DNA of 64,000 nucleotides from Mycobacterium pseudokansasii (GCF_900566075.1 NZ_UPHU01000001.1:1054001-1118000); one strand, 5' to 3'; shown: positions 28,255-38,614, numbered from the stretch's first letter. A program made the numbers and translations. Notes: generated by a model from the sequence alone, not told the origin.

Positions 28255-29181
28255 CTAACCCAGCCGCGGAATCACCTCGGCGGCAAGGCGTTCCATCTGC
28301 TCGCGGTTCTGCACGACGTCGGCGCCCACCGGATTGAGCAGCAGCATCTCGGCCCCGGCGTCGATCACTTCGCTCAGGCCCCGAACAACGTCGTCGGGGG
28401 TGCCCGCCACCGCCACCGAATCGATGCCGGACATCCTGCCGTAGATGCCGCGTAACCCGTCGAGCACGAGCTCGCGGCCCCGGTCGCCGTCGTCGTCCAC
28501 CATCAGATAAACCCGTTTGCCGATGGTGAAGGTTGCCGGATCCTTGTGTTGTTCGGCGAGCTCACGACGCACCGCGGTGACTGCTTGGGCAAAGTCGGCC
28601 GTTGTCGACGAACCCGCCCCCAGGAACGCGTCACCGCGGCGCACCGCTCTGGCCAGCGCCGTGGGCGCCCGGCCGCCGAACCAGATCGGCGGGTGTGGCC
28701 GCTGCACCGGTTTGGGCGCGATGGGCAGGTCGTCGACGTCGCGGAACCGGCCGTGGAATGTCACGCGCGGTTCGTCGGACCACGCCGCTTTCATCAAGGC
28801 CAGGCCCTCGGTGAAATATCGGACGTGGGTGGCTTTGTCGACGCCGAACGCCGCGAATCTGCGGGAACCACCGCCGGCCGCAACACCGAGATCGAGACGG
28901 CCGTGGCTGAGCCGGTCGACGGCGGTCACCGCCGAGGCCAGCTGCAACGGATCATGCAGCGAGGTCACCAGCACGGCGACCCCCAGCCGTAGCCGCTCGG
29001 TGCAGGCAGCCGAATATGCCAGCAGCTCCAACGGTGCCAGCAACGGTGACTCGCCGACGGCCTGTTCGAGCACCCAGCCGCCTTCGAAGCCCAACTCCTC
29101 GGCGCGACCCAGATACGAGCGCAGCCCGGCGGTGTCGAAGGTGTCGTAGTCCAGTTGGGGGATCGCGATGCTAAACCGCAC
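28255..29181 (-). CDS. Luciferase-like (LLM class) F420- or FMN-dependent oxidoreductase
   Basis: 308 residues from a GTG start at 29181. TIM-barrel family of bacterial luciferase: N-terminal MRFSIAIPQLDYDTFD, RLRLGVAVLVTSLHDPLQLA, and the SHGRLDLGVAAGGGSRRFAAFGVD cofactor region. In mycobacteria most such proteins use F420. The substrate is unknown. It stands opposite to the ribosomal genes, between rplO and sppA, which are neighbours in M. tuberculosis, so it is an insertion relative to that genome. Confidence 0.85.
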   Translation of the reverse strand: MRFSIAIPQLDYDTFDTAGLRSYLGRAEELGFEGGWVLEQAVGESPLLAPLELLAYSAACTERLRLGVAVLVTSLHDPLQLASAVTAVDRLSHGRLDLGVAAGGGSRRFAAFGVDKATHVRYFTEGLALMKAAWSDEPRVTFHGRFRDVDDLPIAPKPVQRPHPPIWFGGRAPTALARAVRRGDAFLGAGSSTTADFAQAVTAVRRELAEQHKDPATFTIGKRVYLMVDDDGDRGRELVLDGLRGIYGRMSGIDSVAVAGTPDDVVRGLSEVIDAGAEMLLLNPVGADVVQNREQMERLAAEVIPRLG

Positions 29182-29231
29182 ACCCTCACCGTACGGTGGC
29201 TGCCCGCCGGCTATCGGTAGGCTGGGTAAAC

Positions 29232-31022
29232 ATGTTCGCCTTCCTGTCTTTTCTGCCCGGCGTCGACGACGTGCGCGCCCTTGCTGACCGGGTGGACACC
29301 GCGCGCCACCACGGCGTGCCCAACGGTTGCGTGCTCGAATTCAATCTGCGCAACATGCCGGTGGAGACGACGGGTTTCGACCCGCTGACAATCCTGTCCG
29401 GAGGCGGCCGGCCAATGGCTCTGCGCGACGCCGTCGCCGCGATCCATCGGGCCGCCGAGGACCCACGGGTCGCCGGAATGATTGCGCGCGTCCAGCTTCC
29501 GCCGTCGCCCGCCGGTGCCGTTCAGGAGCTTCGGGAGGCGATCGCGGCCTTCAGCGCCGTCAAGCCGTCGGTGGCGTGGGCGGAAACCTATCCGGGCACG
29601 CTGTCCTACTACCTGGCTTCGGCATTCCGCGAGATCTGGCTGCAGCCCTCGGGAAGCGTCGGGCTGATCGGCTTCGCCAGCAACGCGATGTTTCTGCGCG
29701 ACGCGCTGGACAAGGCCGGCATCGAAGCCGAGATCTTCACGCGCGGCGAATACAAGTCGGCGGCCAACCTTCTCACCGAAGACGGCTACACCGACGCCCA
29801 TCGCGAGGCTGTCACTCGGATGTTGGAAAGCCTGCAGGGCCAGGTGTGGCGGGCGGTCGCCGAATCGCGCGGCATCGACGTCGACGTGCTCAACGAGCTG
29901 GCCGACCGGGCTCCGCTGTTGCGTGACGAGGCCGTGGCCGCCGGCCTGATCGACCGGATCGGGTTCCGCGACGAGGCCTACGCTCATATGGCGGAACTGG
30001 TTGGTATCGAAGGTGTTTCGTCGGACTCTGTCGACACCGACGAGAAGCCGGCGCGAATGTACCTGGCGCGCTATGCGGGCACTGCACGGTCGCGACTGGC
30101 GCCACCGGTACCGTCGATACCCGGCCGCCGTTCCAAGCCGACGATCGCGGTGGTCACCGTGGAAGGTCCGATCGTCAGCGGACGCGGTGGCCCGCAGGGT
30201 CTTCCGTTCGGCCCGTCCAGCGCCGGTGGCGACACCATCGCGGCGGCGCTACGGGAGGTGGCCGCCGACGACTCGATTTCGGCGATCGTGCTGCGGGTGG
30301 ACAGTCCGGGGGGATCCGTCACCGCGTCGGAGACGATCTGGCGTGAGGTGAAGCGGGCCCGTCGCCGGGGCAAGCCCGTCGTCGCATCGATGGGTGCGGT
30401 CGCTGCCTCCGGCGGCTACTACGTGTCGATGGCGGCAGACGCGATCGTCGCCAATCCCGGCACCGTCACCGGTTCCATCGGAGTGATCACCGGCAAGCTG
30501 GTGGTTCGCGATCTGAAGGACCGGCTGGGAGTCGGGTCGGAAACCTTGCGCACCAACGCCAACGCCGACGCCTGGTCGATAGACGAGCCGTTCACGCCGG
30601 AGCAGCGGGCCCGCCGGGAGGCGGAGGCCGATCTGTTCTACGGCGACTTCGTGGCCCGCGTCGCCGAGGGCCGCAACCTCAGCACCGAAGCCGTGGATGT
30701 GGTGGCCCGAGGCCGGGTCTGGACCGGTGCCGATGCGCTCGAGCGTGGCCTGGTCGACGAACTCGGCGGCTTCCGCACGGCGGTACGGCGCGCGAAAATC
30801 CTGGCGGGCCTGGACGAGGACACCGAGGTCCGCCTGGTCAGCTATCCGGGCTCGTCGCTGTTGGACCTGCTGCTTCCGCGCATGTCGTCGCGACCGGCGG
30901 CGGCTTCGGTGCCGGATGCCGTCGGGACGCTGCTGATTCGCTCGATCACCGGTGTCGTCGAGCGTATCGAGCAGACGCTCAGCGGCGCCAGCGCGTTGTG
31001 GCTGGGGGAGTCGCGCTTCTAG
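29232..31022 (+). CDS. sppA: Signal peptide peptidase SppA (protease IV)
   Basis: 596 residues from the ATG at 29232 ([21 protein letters not shown]); an in-frame ATG-less extension upstream is not conserved. Membrane-associated serine protease that degrades cleaved signal peptides. It has the tandem S49 architecture: the N-terminal half provides Lys175 (RGEYKSA) and the C-terminal half Ser393 ([14 protein letters not shown]), the Lys/Ser dyad of the long form. Equivalent to Rv0724. Its stop overlaps the convergent methyltransferase gene. Confidence 0.95.
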   Translation: MFAFLSFLPGVDDVRALADRVDTARHHGVPNGCVLEFNLRNMPVETTGFDPLTILSGGGRPMALRDAVAAIHRAAEDPRVAGMIARVQLPPSPAGAVQELREAIAAFSAVKPSVAWAETYPGTLSYYLASAFREIWLQPSGSVGLIGFASNAMFLRDALDKAGIEAEIFTRGEYKSAANLLTEDGYTDAHREAVTRMLESLQGQVWRAVAESRGIDVDVLNELADRAPLLRDEAVAAGLIDRIGFRDEAYAHMAELVGIEGVSSDSVDTDEKPARMYLARYAGTARSRLAPPVPSIPGRRSKPTIAVVTVEGPIVSGRGGPQGLPFGPSSAGGDTIAAALREVAADDSISAIVLRVDSPGGSVTASETIWREVKRARRRGKPVVASMGAVAASGGYYVSMAADAIVANPGTVTGSIGVITGKLVVRDLKDRLGVGSETLRTNANADAWSIDEPFTPEQRARREAEADLFYGDFVARVAEGRNLSTEAVDVVARGRVWTGADALERGLVDELGGFRTAVRRAKILAGLDEDTEVRLVSYPGSSLLDLLLPRMSSRPAAASVPDAVGTLLIRSITGVVERIEQTLSGASALWLGESRF

Positions 31023-31933
31023 GCGGCTAAGACGGCACTGATGAAGATGATCTCGCCGAGCGGATCGTCGTCGTCCGGATCGGGCACCGGAATGCCGGCG
31101 CGCCGGAACAGTTCAGCTCGGGTCACACCCTCGACGTCCCAGCCCCTGGCGCTCAGGTAGTCGACGACATGGTTGCGTTCGCCGGGATACACCAGCGACG
31201 CCATGTCGATGTCGAAGCCGTGCTCCCGGAACGCCGCCGATTGCTCCCGTATCCGGTCGGCGTCGAAATCCACTATGCCCGGCACGAATTCGGTGGCTAT
31301 GGTGCTGCCCGGGACGCTGAGCGCAGCGATGTTGTCGAACAGCCGGTCCTGGGCATCCGGTGGTAAGTAGATCAGCAGGCCTTCGGCCAACCACGCTGTC
31401 GGTGCGGCCGCATCCAGGCCCGCGGCCCGCAGTGCCGTCGGCCAATCGCCGCGCAGATCGATCGGGATCACCCGCCGAGAAGCGGTCGGCTCGGCGCCCA
31501 GCCGGGCCAACGTCGTTGTCTTGAACTCGGCCACCCGGGGCTGGTCAAGTTCATAGACCACGGTCCCGGCCGGCCATGGCAACCGGTAGGCGCGCGCGTC
31601 CAGGCCGGATGCCAGGATCACCGCCTGCCGGATTCCGCCGCCGGTGGCGTTGATGAAGTAGTCGTCGAAGTACTTGGTGCGCACCGCCATTCCGTCGACC
31701 ATTGCCTGTGCCCGGGTCGGTGACACATCTTGGATGGCCGCCATATCGAGGTCGCCGTCCATCATTTTGATGAAGAAGTCGACGCCGACGGCACGCACCA
31801 GCGGTTCGGCGAAGGGATCGTTGATCAACCCGCGGGGATCCTTGGTCGCCATTGCGCGCCCCGCGGCGACCATGGTCGCGGTGACACCGACGCTGGAGGC
31901 CAGATCCCAGCTGTCGTCGTGAGTGCGTGCCAT
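31019..31933 (-). CDS. LCMT-like SAM-dependent methyltransferase (UPF0677)
   Basis: 304 residues. Family start [30 protein letters not shown] loop [30 protein letters not shown] and the [20 protein letters not shown] segment are all present. The family is greatly expanded in mycobacteria (Rv0725c, Rv0726c and Rv0731c lie in this part of M. tuberculosis). Substrates are unknown. Ends head-to-head with sppA, overlapping by four bases. One further intact copy and one broken copy occur downstream. Confidence 0.93.
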   Translation of the reverse strand: MARTHDDSWDLASSVGVTATMVAAGRAMATKDPRGLINDPFAEPLVRAVGVDFFIKMMDGDLDMAAIQDVSPTRAQAMVDGMAVRTKYFDDYFINATGGGIRQAVILASGLDARAYRLPWPAGTVVYELDQPRVAEFKTTTLARLGAEPTASRRVIPIDLRGDWPTALRAAGLDAAAPTAWLAEGLLIYLPPDAQDRLFDNIAALSVPGSTIATEFVPGIVDFDADRIREQSAAFREHGFDIDMASLVYPGERNHVVDYLSARGWDVEGVTRAELFRRAGIPVPDPDDDDPLGEIIFISAVLAA

Positions 31934-32035
31934 GTCCGTCCTATCCGGGTCTAGTTGGGTTCCGGTGACGTAGCTTATGTCGCCGATACCCGCCGGCTGT
32001 CACCGTCGGTCGGGTAAGTTGTGGCTCGATGCATA

Positions 32036-32746
32036 TCATTCGGTTTGCTGCCCGGTGGTCGGGGTACGGATGGCCCGATAGTAGGTGAGCCGCCCGAAGA
32101 CACGATGCCGTTGAGTATCGACCTCGGCGCAGTCGAACCCGGCCGCCGTCAGCAGCCGCGGAATCGCATCGCCGAGATTGCCGGCGCCGCGGTGGCCGCG
32201 CACGATGAGCCGCGCGGCCAAGCCGTCGTGATCGGTCAGGTCACCCCCCATGTCGACCAGGTGTAGCCGGCCGCCGGGCCGCAAGACCCGGAATGCCTCT
32301 GCCGCGGCAGCGGTTTTCGCCGCATCGTCCAGGTGGTGCAGCATCATCGACGACAGCACCCGGTCGAATTCGCCGTCGGGATAGGGCAGCTGCTGGGCGT
32401 AACAACGTTCGAAACGAATATCGGTCAGCTGTAACGACTTTCGCTGCGCTCGACGTAATGCCAGCGGATCAGGATCACAGCCGACCAGCTGCGCCGCGGG
32501 GTGGGCATGTTTTACCCGGATCACCAGATTCCCGGTGCCACAACCGATTTCCAGGACGCGCTGGCTGTCGCCGATATCGGCCTGCGCGATGAGCTTCTCG
32601 TAGACCCGGGTGAATCCCAAGAGCCGTGCCAACAGATCGTAGAGCGGCAGCAGCGCATCATGGCCCGCGGCCGGGAAGTAGTCATGCCGCTTTCCGAGGG
32701 CGGTGACGACGCGATGCAGATGATGGTGGGCCACGAAAACCAGCAT
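32036..32746 (-). CDS. Class I SAM-dependent methyltransferase
   Basis: 236 residues when started at the ATG at 32746 (MLVFVAHHHLHRVV); longer in-frame readings overlap the divergent SDR gene and look spurious. Rossmann-type methyltransferase with motif I VLEIGCGTGNLVIRV, acidic post-I GCDPDPLAL, and motif LMLHHL-like SSMMLHHLDD followed by EAFRVLRPGGRLHLVDMGG. Similar to UbiE/ubiquinone-type small-molecule methyltransferases. Divergent from the SDR gene with 42 bases between, which should contain both promoters. Confidence 0.85.
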   Translation of the reverse strand: MLVFVAHHHLHRVVTALGKRHDYFPAAGHDALLPLYDLLARLLGFTRVYEKLIAQADIGDSQRVLEIGCGTGNLVIRVKHAHPAAQLVGCDPDPLALRRAQRKSLQLTDIRFERCYAQQLPYPDGEFDRVLSSMMLHHLDDAAKTAAAAEAFRVLRPGGRLHLVDMGGDLTDHDGLAARLIVRGHRGAGNLGDAIPRLLTAAGFDCAEVDTQRHRVFGRLTYYRAIRTPTTGQQTE

Positions 32747-32788
32747 AAAGCGCTGGCTTTGGGCAGCCCCGCACGGCAACCTAGAACT

Positions 32789-33574
32789 ATGTCGTACGCG
32801 ATGGCCGGCAAGCGGGTGTTGATCACGGGCGCATCCTCGGGAGTCGGAGCGGCCCTGGCCAGGCGGCTGGCGGCCCAGCAGGCGGTGGTCGGGCTGATCG
32901 CCCGACGGCGGGACCGGCTGGGTGAGGTGCTGGCCGACTGCCGCAGGACCTCGCCGGAGTCGGCGATGTGGGCCGCCGACCTGGGCGACACCCCCGCGGC
33001 CGCACGGCTGGCATTGCAAGCCTGGCACGCCCTAGGGGGCATCGACGTGCTGGTGAACAACGCGGCAATACCCAGACGCCGGGCGGTGACCGCGCTGAAG
33101 CCGGCTGACGTGGAGGAGGTGATGCGGGTCAACTTCTTCGCCCCGATGCGGATGACGCTGGCACTGCTGCCACGGATGCTGGCTCGCCGGTCCGGCGTCA
33201 TTGTCAACGTGTCGAGCGTCGGCGGACGCCTCGGCATCATCCACGAAGCTGCCTATTGCGCAAGCAAATTCGCGCTATGCGGCTGGAGCGAGGCGATGGC
33301 GGTCGACCTGGCGGGCACCGGAGTGTCGGTGAAGCTGATCCAGCCGGGTCCGGTGGACACCGAGATCTGGGACCGGCCGGACAACGACGAACCTCTTTAT
33401 CGGGGGCCCAAGGTTGGCGCCGACCTGGTGGCCGAGGGCATCGTCGCGGCCATCGGCAGCGACCGGTTCGAACACTATCTGCCCGAGTTGATGGCCCTCA
33501 AAGACGTCGTCGACGCCAAGAACGCCGACCTGGACGCGTTTATCGCCGGCGCGGCGGCCATGACCTGGCAATGA
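32789..33574 (+). CDS. Short-chain dehydrogenase/reductase
   Basis: 261 residues from the ATG at 32789. Classical SDR: cofactor motif TGASSGVG, NNAA, catalytic Ser in NVSSVGG, and YCASK. PGPVDTEIW follows the active site as in other SDRs. Substrate unknown. The stop overlaps the ATG of the alcohol dehydrogenase gene (ATGA), so the two enzymes probably act in one route. Confidence 0.9.
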   Translation: MSYAMAGKRVLITGASSGVGAALARRLAAQQAVVGLIARRRDRLGEVLADCRRTSPESAMWAADLGDTPAAARLALQAWHALGGIDVLVNNAAIPRRRAVTALKPADVEEVMRVNFFAPMRMTLALLPRMLARRSGVIVNVSSVGGRLGIIHEAAYCASKFALCGWSEAMAVDLAGTGVSVKLIQPGPVDTEIWDRPDNDEPLYRGPKVGADLVAEGIVAAIGSDRFEHYLPELMALKDVVDAKNADLDAFIAGAAAMTWQ

Positions 33575-34821
33575 GGGCATTGGTTTACGGCGTGCCACCC
33601 GAGCCGTTCGAGGTCCCCGACGGCGCCAACGCCCTCACCCAGAATCTGTCGCACAGCCCGACGGGCCTGCGGCAGCTGCCCGACCCGCGGTTGCTGCGCC
33701 CGGACTGGGTGATCACCCGACCGCGGCTGACGGGCATCTGCGGGTCTGATTCCAAGCAGATCCTGCTGGACTTCGGCGAGCATGACGCCGACAACGCCAT
33801 GGCCGCATTCTGCTCCTTCCCGCAGGTCATGGGCCACGAGGTGGTTGCCGACGTGGTCGAGCTGGGGCCGGAGGCCCGCGGGATTGCGGTGGGACAGCGG
33901 GTGGTGCTCAATCCGTGGCTGTCGTGCGGGCCACGTGGCATCGAACCGCCATGTCCGGCCTGCGAAGCCGGCGACTACAGCCTGTGCTGGAGCTTCGCCG
34001 ACGGCGACATCAAACCCGGAATCCACACCGGGGTGTCGGCCGACGTGACCGGTGGATATGCCGAGCTGATGCCCGCCCACCACAGCATGCTGTTCGCCGT
34101 TCCCGACTCCGTTCCCGACGAGGCGGCCGTGTTCGCCGACCCGTTCTCGGTGTCGCTGCATGCGATCACCCGCCATCCGCCGCCGCACTCGGGCCGGGTG
34201 CTGGTGTACGGGGCCGGCTCGCTCGGATTGTGTGCACTGGCGATCCTGCGGGCGCTGTATCCGGACGTGGCGGTGGCCGTCGTCGCCCGGTTCCCGGCGC
34301 AAGCCGAGCTTGCCCGGCGGTTCGGCGCCGCCAAAGTCGTTGCGCACGAACCACGTCTGGCCATCATCGAGGAACTGGTGGCCTGGGGTGGTGGCCGGCT
34401 GCGTCAGCCGTTGCTGGGCCTGCCGATGGCCCACCCCGGCCCGGTCGACGTTGTCTACGACACCGTCGGCAAGCCGGAAACGTTCGAGGTGGGGGTGCGA
34501 GTGCTGACCTCGCGCGGGACGCTGGTCAAGGCCGGTGTCCACACACCCGGCCGTTGGGAGTGGAGTCCGCTCTACTTCAAAGAGATCAGCTGGGTCGGGT
34601 CCAACGCCTTCGGTATCGAGGAGGTCGACGGTGTCCGCCGGCACGCCATCGCCCACTACCTCGAGTTGGTGCAAGCCGGCCGGGTGGACCTGCGGCCCCT
34701 GCTGACCCACACCTTCGGGCTGGAGCAATGGCGCGATGCCTTCCTGGCGATCGCCGATCAGGGTGTGACCGGGGCCGTCAAGGTGGCCATCGATCAGCGG
34801 TACGGCGCGCGGCGATTGTGA
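33571..34821 (+). CDS. Zinc-dependent alcohol dehydrogenase-like protein
   Basis: 416 residues. Medium-chain dehydrogenase: LTGICGSDSKQ supplies a catalytic-zinc Cys, GHEVVADVVELG the GHE motif, and VLVYGAGSLGLCALAI the nucleotide-binding loop. The structural zinc lobe is reduced: PPCPACEAGDYSLC has three Cys nearby. It is translationally coupled to the upstream SDR. The likely substrate is a secondary alcohol or polyol but is not readable. Confidence 0.88.
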   Translation: MRALVYGVPPEPFEVPDGANALTQNLSHSPTGLRQLPDPRLLRPDWVITRPRLTGICGSDSKQILLDFGEHDADNAMAAFCSFPQVMGHEVVADVVELGPEARGIAVGQRVVLNPWLSCGPRGIEPPCPACEAGDYSLCWSFADGDIKPGIHTGVSADVTGGYAELMPAHHSMLFAVPDSVPDEAAVFADPFSVSLHAITRHPPPHSGRVLVYGAGSLGLCALAILRALYPDVAVAVVARFPAQAELARRFGAAKVVAHEPRLAIIEELVAWGGGRLRQPLLGLPMAHPGPVDVVYDTVGKPETFEVGVRVLTSRGTLVKAGVHTPGRWEWSPLYFKEISWVGSNAFGIEEVDGVRRHAIAHYLELVQAGRVDLRPLLTHTFGLEQWRDAFLAIADQGVTGAVKVAIDQRYGARRL

Positions 34822-34875
34822 ATCTCACGACGCCTCCGCGGCATGTCGCGTCGCACGGTTCGCACGCGCGGCGGG

Positions 34876-35550
34876 CTACAACGGATTGGCGCGCAGGTAG
34901 CTGTAGACGCCGGCGAAATTGCGGTTCACTTCCTCGGGGATAGCGACCGGTCCACCGAGAGCGCGTGCACCCCAGACGATTTGGGCGGTCCGCTCGACGA
35001 GCGCGGTGACATGCAAAACCTTGTCCGGCCGGGGCCCGACGGCCACCAGGCCGTGGTTGGCGATCAGCGCTGCGGCGCGGTCCTGCAAAGCCCGCACCGC
35101 GTTACGCCCGACCTCGGGAGTACCGGACGAGGCGTACTCGGTGCAGCGAACGTCCCCGCCGCAGTAAACCGCGAACTCGTCGATACAGGCCGGAATCGGC
35201 TGATGGGCGATGGCGAACATGGTCGCCCACACCGGATGGCTGTGGATGACGCTGCCGATGTCGTCGAACGCCTGGTAACACGCCAGATGCAGCTTCATCT
35301 CCGTCGACGGTGAGCGCCCCGGCTTGGCGTGCAGCACAGCGCCTTCCGGGTCGACGAGTACCAGGTCGTCGAGGATCATGTCGCCGTAGTCGACCGAGGA
35401 CGGCGTGATGACGATGTTGCCGTCGCAGCGCCGAGCGGAAATATTGCCCGCCGTACCTTCGACCAGGCCGCGGCGCAGCATGTCCTTGGCCGCCGCCAGC
35501 ACCGCGGCCTCCGGATTGTCCACGGATTTCACGGATGTCACCGATGTCAT
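34876..35550 (-). CDS. fucA: Class II aldolase/adducin family protein (Rv0727c-like)
   Basis: 224 residues. Fold of L-fuculose-phosphate aldolase: GTAGNISARR substrate loop, SVDYGDM, zinc-ligand HSHPV, and LIANHGLVAVG. Equivalent to the gene called fucA in M. tuberculosis. It lies upstream-coupled to serA2 (four-base overlap) and next to xylB, so a sugar-acid or pentose route is more likely than fucose itself. The name follows convention only. Confidence 0.85.
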   Translation of the reverse strand: MTSVTSVKSVDNPEAAVLAAAKDMLRRGLVEGTAGNISARRCDGNIVITPSSVDYGDMILDDLVLVDPEGAVLHAKPGRSPSTEMKLHLACYQAFDDIGSVIHSHPVWATMFAIAHQPIPACIDEFAVYCGGDVRCTEYASSGTPEVGRNAVRALQDRAAALIANHGLVAVGPRPDKVLHVTALVERTAQIVWGARALGGPVAIPEEVNRNFAGVYSYLRANPL

Positions 35551-36545
35551 GAGCCGAGCACCTCCGGGTTGACGATATGGGCGGGCCGGTTGCCCGACAG
35601 CAGCGCCTCCAGGTCGTCGGCCACCAGCTGGGCCTGCCGGACCTCAGTGTTCCACGTTGCCCCGCCGATGTGCGGCGTGAGCACCACGTTGGGCAGGCCC
35701 GTCAGCGGATGATCGGCAGGCAGCCATTCGCCGGCGAAGTGGTCCAGCCCGGCTGCGGCCACCTTGCCGCTGCGCAGGGCGTCCACCAGCGCATCGGTGT
35801 CGTGCAGTTGCGCCCGGGCGGTGTTGAGGAAGACGACGCCGTCGCGCATCGCCGCGAACTGATCGGCGCCGATCATGCCCTCAGTCTCGTCGGTGACCGG
35901 CGCGTGCAGGGAGATGACGTCGGATTCGGCGAACAGCTCGTCGAGGCCGTGGCGGGCTTGGTCGTTGTACGGGTCGTGGGCGATGACCCGCAAACCCAGC
36001 CCGGCGAGTCGCCAGCGCAGGGCGCGGCCCACCGCGCCCAGACCCACCAGTCCCGCGGTGAGCCCGGCGATTTCCCAGCCGCGGAACCGCTGATAGGGAA
36101 TCGTGCCGTCGCGAAACATGTTGCCGGAGCGCATATCTGCGTCCGCGGTGAGCACATGTCGGGTGGCGGCCAGCAACAGCGCCACCGTCATCTCGGCAAC
36201 CGCGTCGGCGTTGCGGGCCGGGGTGTTCAGCACCGGGATGCCGGCCGCGGTGGCGCCCCGGATGTCGACGTTGTTGGGATCCCCACGGGTGGCCGCTACG
36301 GCAATCAGGGTCCGCGACCGCTGCTCGAACACCGGCCCGCTGACCGAATCCGATTCCACCACAACGATATCGGCGGCCTCGACGGTGATCCGTTGGGCTA
36401 GCTGCTCGGCGTTGTAGATGCGCAGTGGGGTCTGGTCTATCCAGGGGTCGTATACGACATCGGCCAGGTGCTGCAGTTTGGCCAGGCCTGGTCCCCGCAG
36501 CGGGGCCGTCACCAGGGCGCGCGGTCGAGACGTCACGTATGCCAA
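35547..36545 (-). CDS. serA2: D-2-hydroxyacid dehydrogenase, phosphoglycerate dehydrogenase-like
   Basis: 332 residues. NAD-binding motif GLVGLGAVGRALRWRLAGLG, catalytic Arg in NTARAQLHDTDAL, Glu/His pair ending in TPHIGGAT. It lacks the ACT and ASB domains of the biosynthetic SerA, so it is a generic D-2-hydroxyacid dehydrogenase. Equivalent to Rv0728c. Its stop overlaps the start of the aldolase gene downstream, and xylB starts divergently about 20 bases from its own start. Confidence 0.9.
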   Translation of the reverse strand: MAYVTSRPRALVTAPLRGPGLAKLQHLADVVYDPWIDQTPLRIYNAEQLAQRITVEAADIVVVESDSVSGPVFEQRSRTLIAVAATRGDPNNVDIRGATAAGIPVLNTPARNADAVAEMTVALLLAATRHVLTADADMRSGNMFRDGTIPYQRFRGWEIAGLTAGLVGLGAVGRALRWRLAGLGLRVIAHDPYNDQARHGLDELFAESDVISLHAPVTDETEGMIGADQFAAMRDGVVFLNTARAQLHDTDALVDALRSGKVAAAGLDHFAGEWLPADHPLTGLPNVVLTPHIGGATWNTEVRQAQLVADDLEALLSGNRPAHIVNPEVLGS

Positions 36546-36566
36546 TGCTGGCGTACCGTGGCGCCC

Positions 36567-37904
36567 GTGTCACGTGAAGCCGTCACAATGGGCATCGACA
36601 TCGGCAGCACAGCGGTCAAAGCGGTGGTCGCCGACGAGAACGGCAACGTCACAGCACGGGTGCGGATCCCGCATCAGCTGCGGGTGCCGGCGCCCGACCG
36701 GCTCGAGCACGATGCCGACGAGGCATGGCGGCGGGGGCCGTTGGCGGCCCTGGACCAGCTGGCCCCTGCCGCTGCGAAAGCGGTGGCCGTTTCGGCGATG
36801 GCGCCCTCCCTGACCGCCGTCGACTCCGACGGCCGGCCCGTCACCCCGGGACTGCTCTACGGCGACAGCAGGGGCCGGGTACCCGGTGCCGCCCAACAGC
36901 CGCTGCCGTCGGTGGGTGAAGCGGCCGAATTCCTGCGCTGGACGGCGGCCGAAGCGCCAGACGCGACCGGCTACTGGCCGGCGCCGGCGGTGGCCAATTA
37001 CGCGTTGGCGGGTGAGCCGGTGATCGACTTCGCCACGGCCGTCACGGGTTTGCCGTTGTTCGACGGGTCCGGCTGGAACCCGGCGGCGTGCGCCGACTGC
37101 GGGGCCAGTGTCGCGCAGCTGCCTCGGGTCGAAACGTTCGGTACGGCGATCGGTCAGGTGCACGGCACCGACGCGGTGCTGGGTACCGGCGCCATCGACG
37201 CCCTGTGTGAGCAGATCGTGGCGGGCGCCGACCACGACGGCGATGTGCTGGTGCTGTGTGGCACGACGCTGATCGTGTGGACGACCATCGCCGAGCCCCG
37301 GCAGGTGCCGGGCTTGTGGACCATTCCGCACACGGCCGCCGGCAAAAGCCAGATCGGCGGGGCCAGCAACGCCGGTGGCTTGTTCCTCGGCTGGGTAGAT
37401 CGCGTTGTGGCACAGGGCGATCCGGCTGCTGCCGATCCACAGCGGGTACCGGTCTGGCTACCTTACATTCGTGGCGAACGGACGCCGTTCCATGATCCCG
37501 ACCGCCGAGGCCTGCTCGACGGCCTGGACCTCACCCAGGACCCCGCGTCGGTTCGGCGGGCGGCCTTCGAAGCATCGGGCTTCGTGGTTCGCCAACTGAT
37601 CGAGTTGAGCGGGGCGCCGGCCTTGCGTCTCGTCGCATCCGGTGGCGGCACCCGCGTCCAGCCCTGGCTGCAGGCCATCGCCGAGGCGACCGGCCGGCCG
37701 GTGCAGGTGTCCCGCGTGGCCGAGGGAGCCGCCCTGGGCGCGGCTTTCCTCGGGCGCATGGCGGCCGGTCTGGAGTCGTCGATCACCGACGCCGCCCGCT
37801 GGGCCACGATCGAGCGGGTCGTGGAACCCCGTCCGGAGTGGATCGGCCCGACCAAGGAGCGCTATCGGCGGTTCCTGGAGCTCAGTGGATCAAAGTTGGC
37901 CTAG
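36567..37904 (+). CDS. xylB: FGGY-family carbohydrate kinase (xylulokinase-like)
   Basis: 445 residues from the GTG at 36567 (V/MSREAVTMGIDIGSTAVKAVV), matching M. tuberculosis XylB (Rv0729) in length. N-terminal phosphate-binding GIDIGSTAVK, a hinge with GGASNAGG, and the C-terminal ADENOSINE-type motif ALRLVASGGGTRVQPWLQAIA. Phosphorylates a pentulose or related sugar. Divergent from serA2/fucA, suggesting a shared regulatory gap of only 21 bases. Confidence 0.9.
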   Translation: MSREAVTMGIDIGSTAVKAVVADENGNVTARVRIPHQLRVPAPDRLEHDADEAWRRGPLAALDQLAPAAAKAVAVSAMAPSLTAVDSDGRPVTPGLLYGDSRGRVPGAAQQPLPSVGEAAEFLRWTAAEAPDATGYWPAPAVANYALAGEPVIDFATAVTGLPLFDGSGWNPAACADCGASVAQLPRVETFGTAIGQVHGTDAVLGTGAIDALCEQIVAGADHDGDVLVLCGTTLIVWTTIAEPRQVPGLWTIPHTAAGKSQIGGASNAGGLFLGWVDRVVAQGDPAAADPQRVPVWLPYIRGERTPFHDPDRRGLLDGLDLTQDPASVRRAAFEASGFVVRQLIELSGAPALRLVASGGGTRVQPWLQAIAEATGRPVQVSRVAEGAALGAAFLGRMAAGLESSITDAARWATIERVVEPRPEWIGPTKERYRRFLELSGSKLA

Positions 37905-37945
37905 CGGGTGGCGCGATACCGGGTGTGTCGTTCTACGCTTATGCA

Positions 37946-38611
37946 ATGACAGACCACGACCAGACCGCCGTCCGCCGCGAGATCGCAGATGCCTTGCTCG
38001 CCGCACTTGAACGTCGGCACGAGGTCGCCGACGCCATTGTCGACGCCGAGAACAAAGCGGCTGCGGTCGAGGCGATCGTGACGCTGCTGGGCACCTCGCA
38101 TGTGGCCGCCGAAGCGGTGATGAGCATGTCCTTCGACCAGCTCACCCAGGATGCGCGCACGCAGATCCTGGCCGAACTCGAAGACTTGAACCAACAGCTG
38201 ACTTTCGCCGCGAAAGACCGTCCGGCCAGCTTCGGCGAGAGCCTGGAGCTGCGGCCCTTCTCCGCCGACGAGGACCGTGACATCTTCGCCGCACGCACCG
38301 AGGAAATGGGTGCGGCCGGCGACGGGTCCGGCGGACCCGCCGGCAACCTCGATGACGAGATCAGGGCGGCGATCAGCCGAGTCGACGACGAGGAGGCGGC
38401 CTGGTTTGTCGCCATCGATTCCGGGGAGAAGGTCGGCATGGTGTTCGGCGAGCTTCTCCACGGCGAGGTGAACGTCCGGATCTGGATACGCCCCGAGCAC
38501 CGTAAGAAGGGTTACGGCACGGCGGCACTGCGCAAGTCGCGCTCGGAGATGGCGTGGGCGTTCCCGGCCGTTCCCATGGTCGTCCGCGCGCCGGCGGCCC
38601 ATCCGGCTTAG
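37946..38611 (+). CDS. GNAT-family acetyltransferase (Rv0730-like)
   Basis: 221 residues from the ATG at 37946. About 85 residues of helical N-terminal domain (resembling the segment after the tower of gyrase-like proteins: AIVDAENKAAAVEAI) precede a GNAT domain with the acetyl-CoA loop RPEHRKKGYGTAAL. Equivalent to Rv0730. Substrate unknown. The C-terminal ends VPMVVRAPAAHPA, as in the M. tuberculosis protein. Confidence 0.85.
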   Translation: MTDHDQTAVRREIADALLAALERRHEVADAIVDAENKAAAVEAIVTLLGTSHVAAEAVMSMSFDQLTQDARTQILAELEDLNQQLTFAAKDRPASFGESLELRPFSADEDRDIFAARTEEMGAAGDGSGGPAGNLDDEIRAAISRVDDEEAAWFVAIDSGEKVGMVFGELLHGEVNVRIWIRPEHRKKGYGTAALRKSRSEMAWAFPAVPMVVRAPAAHPA

Positions 38612-38614
38612 GGG

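Noticed and set aside
32501..32788. Upstream extension of the SDR
   Set aside because: It lies antisense to the methyltransferase gene and does not resemble an SDR; ATG 32789 gives the normal MSYAMAGKRVLITGAS start.
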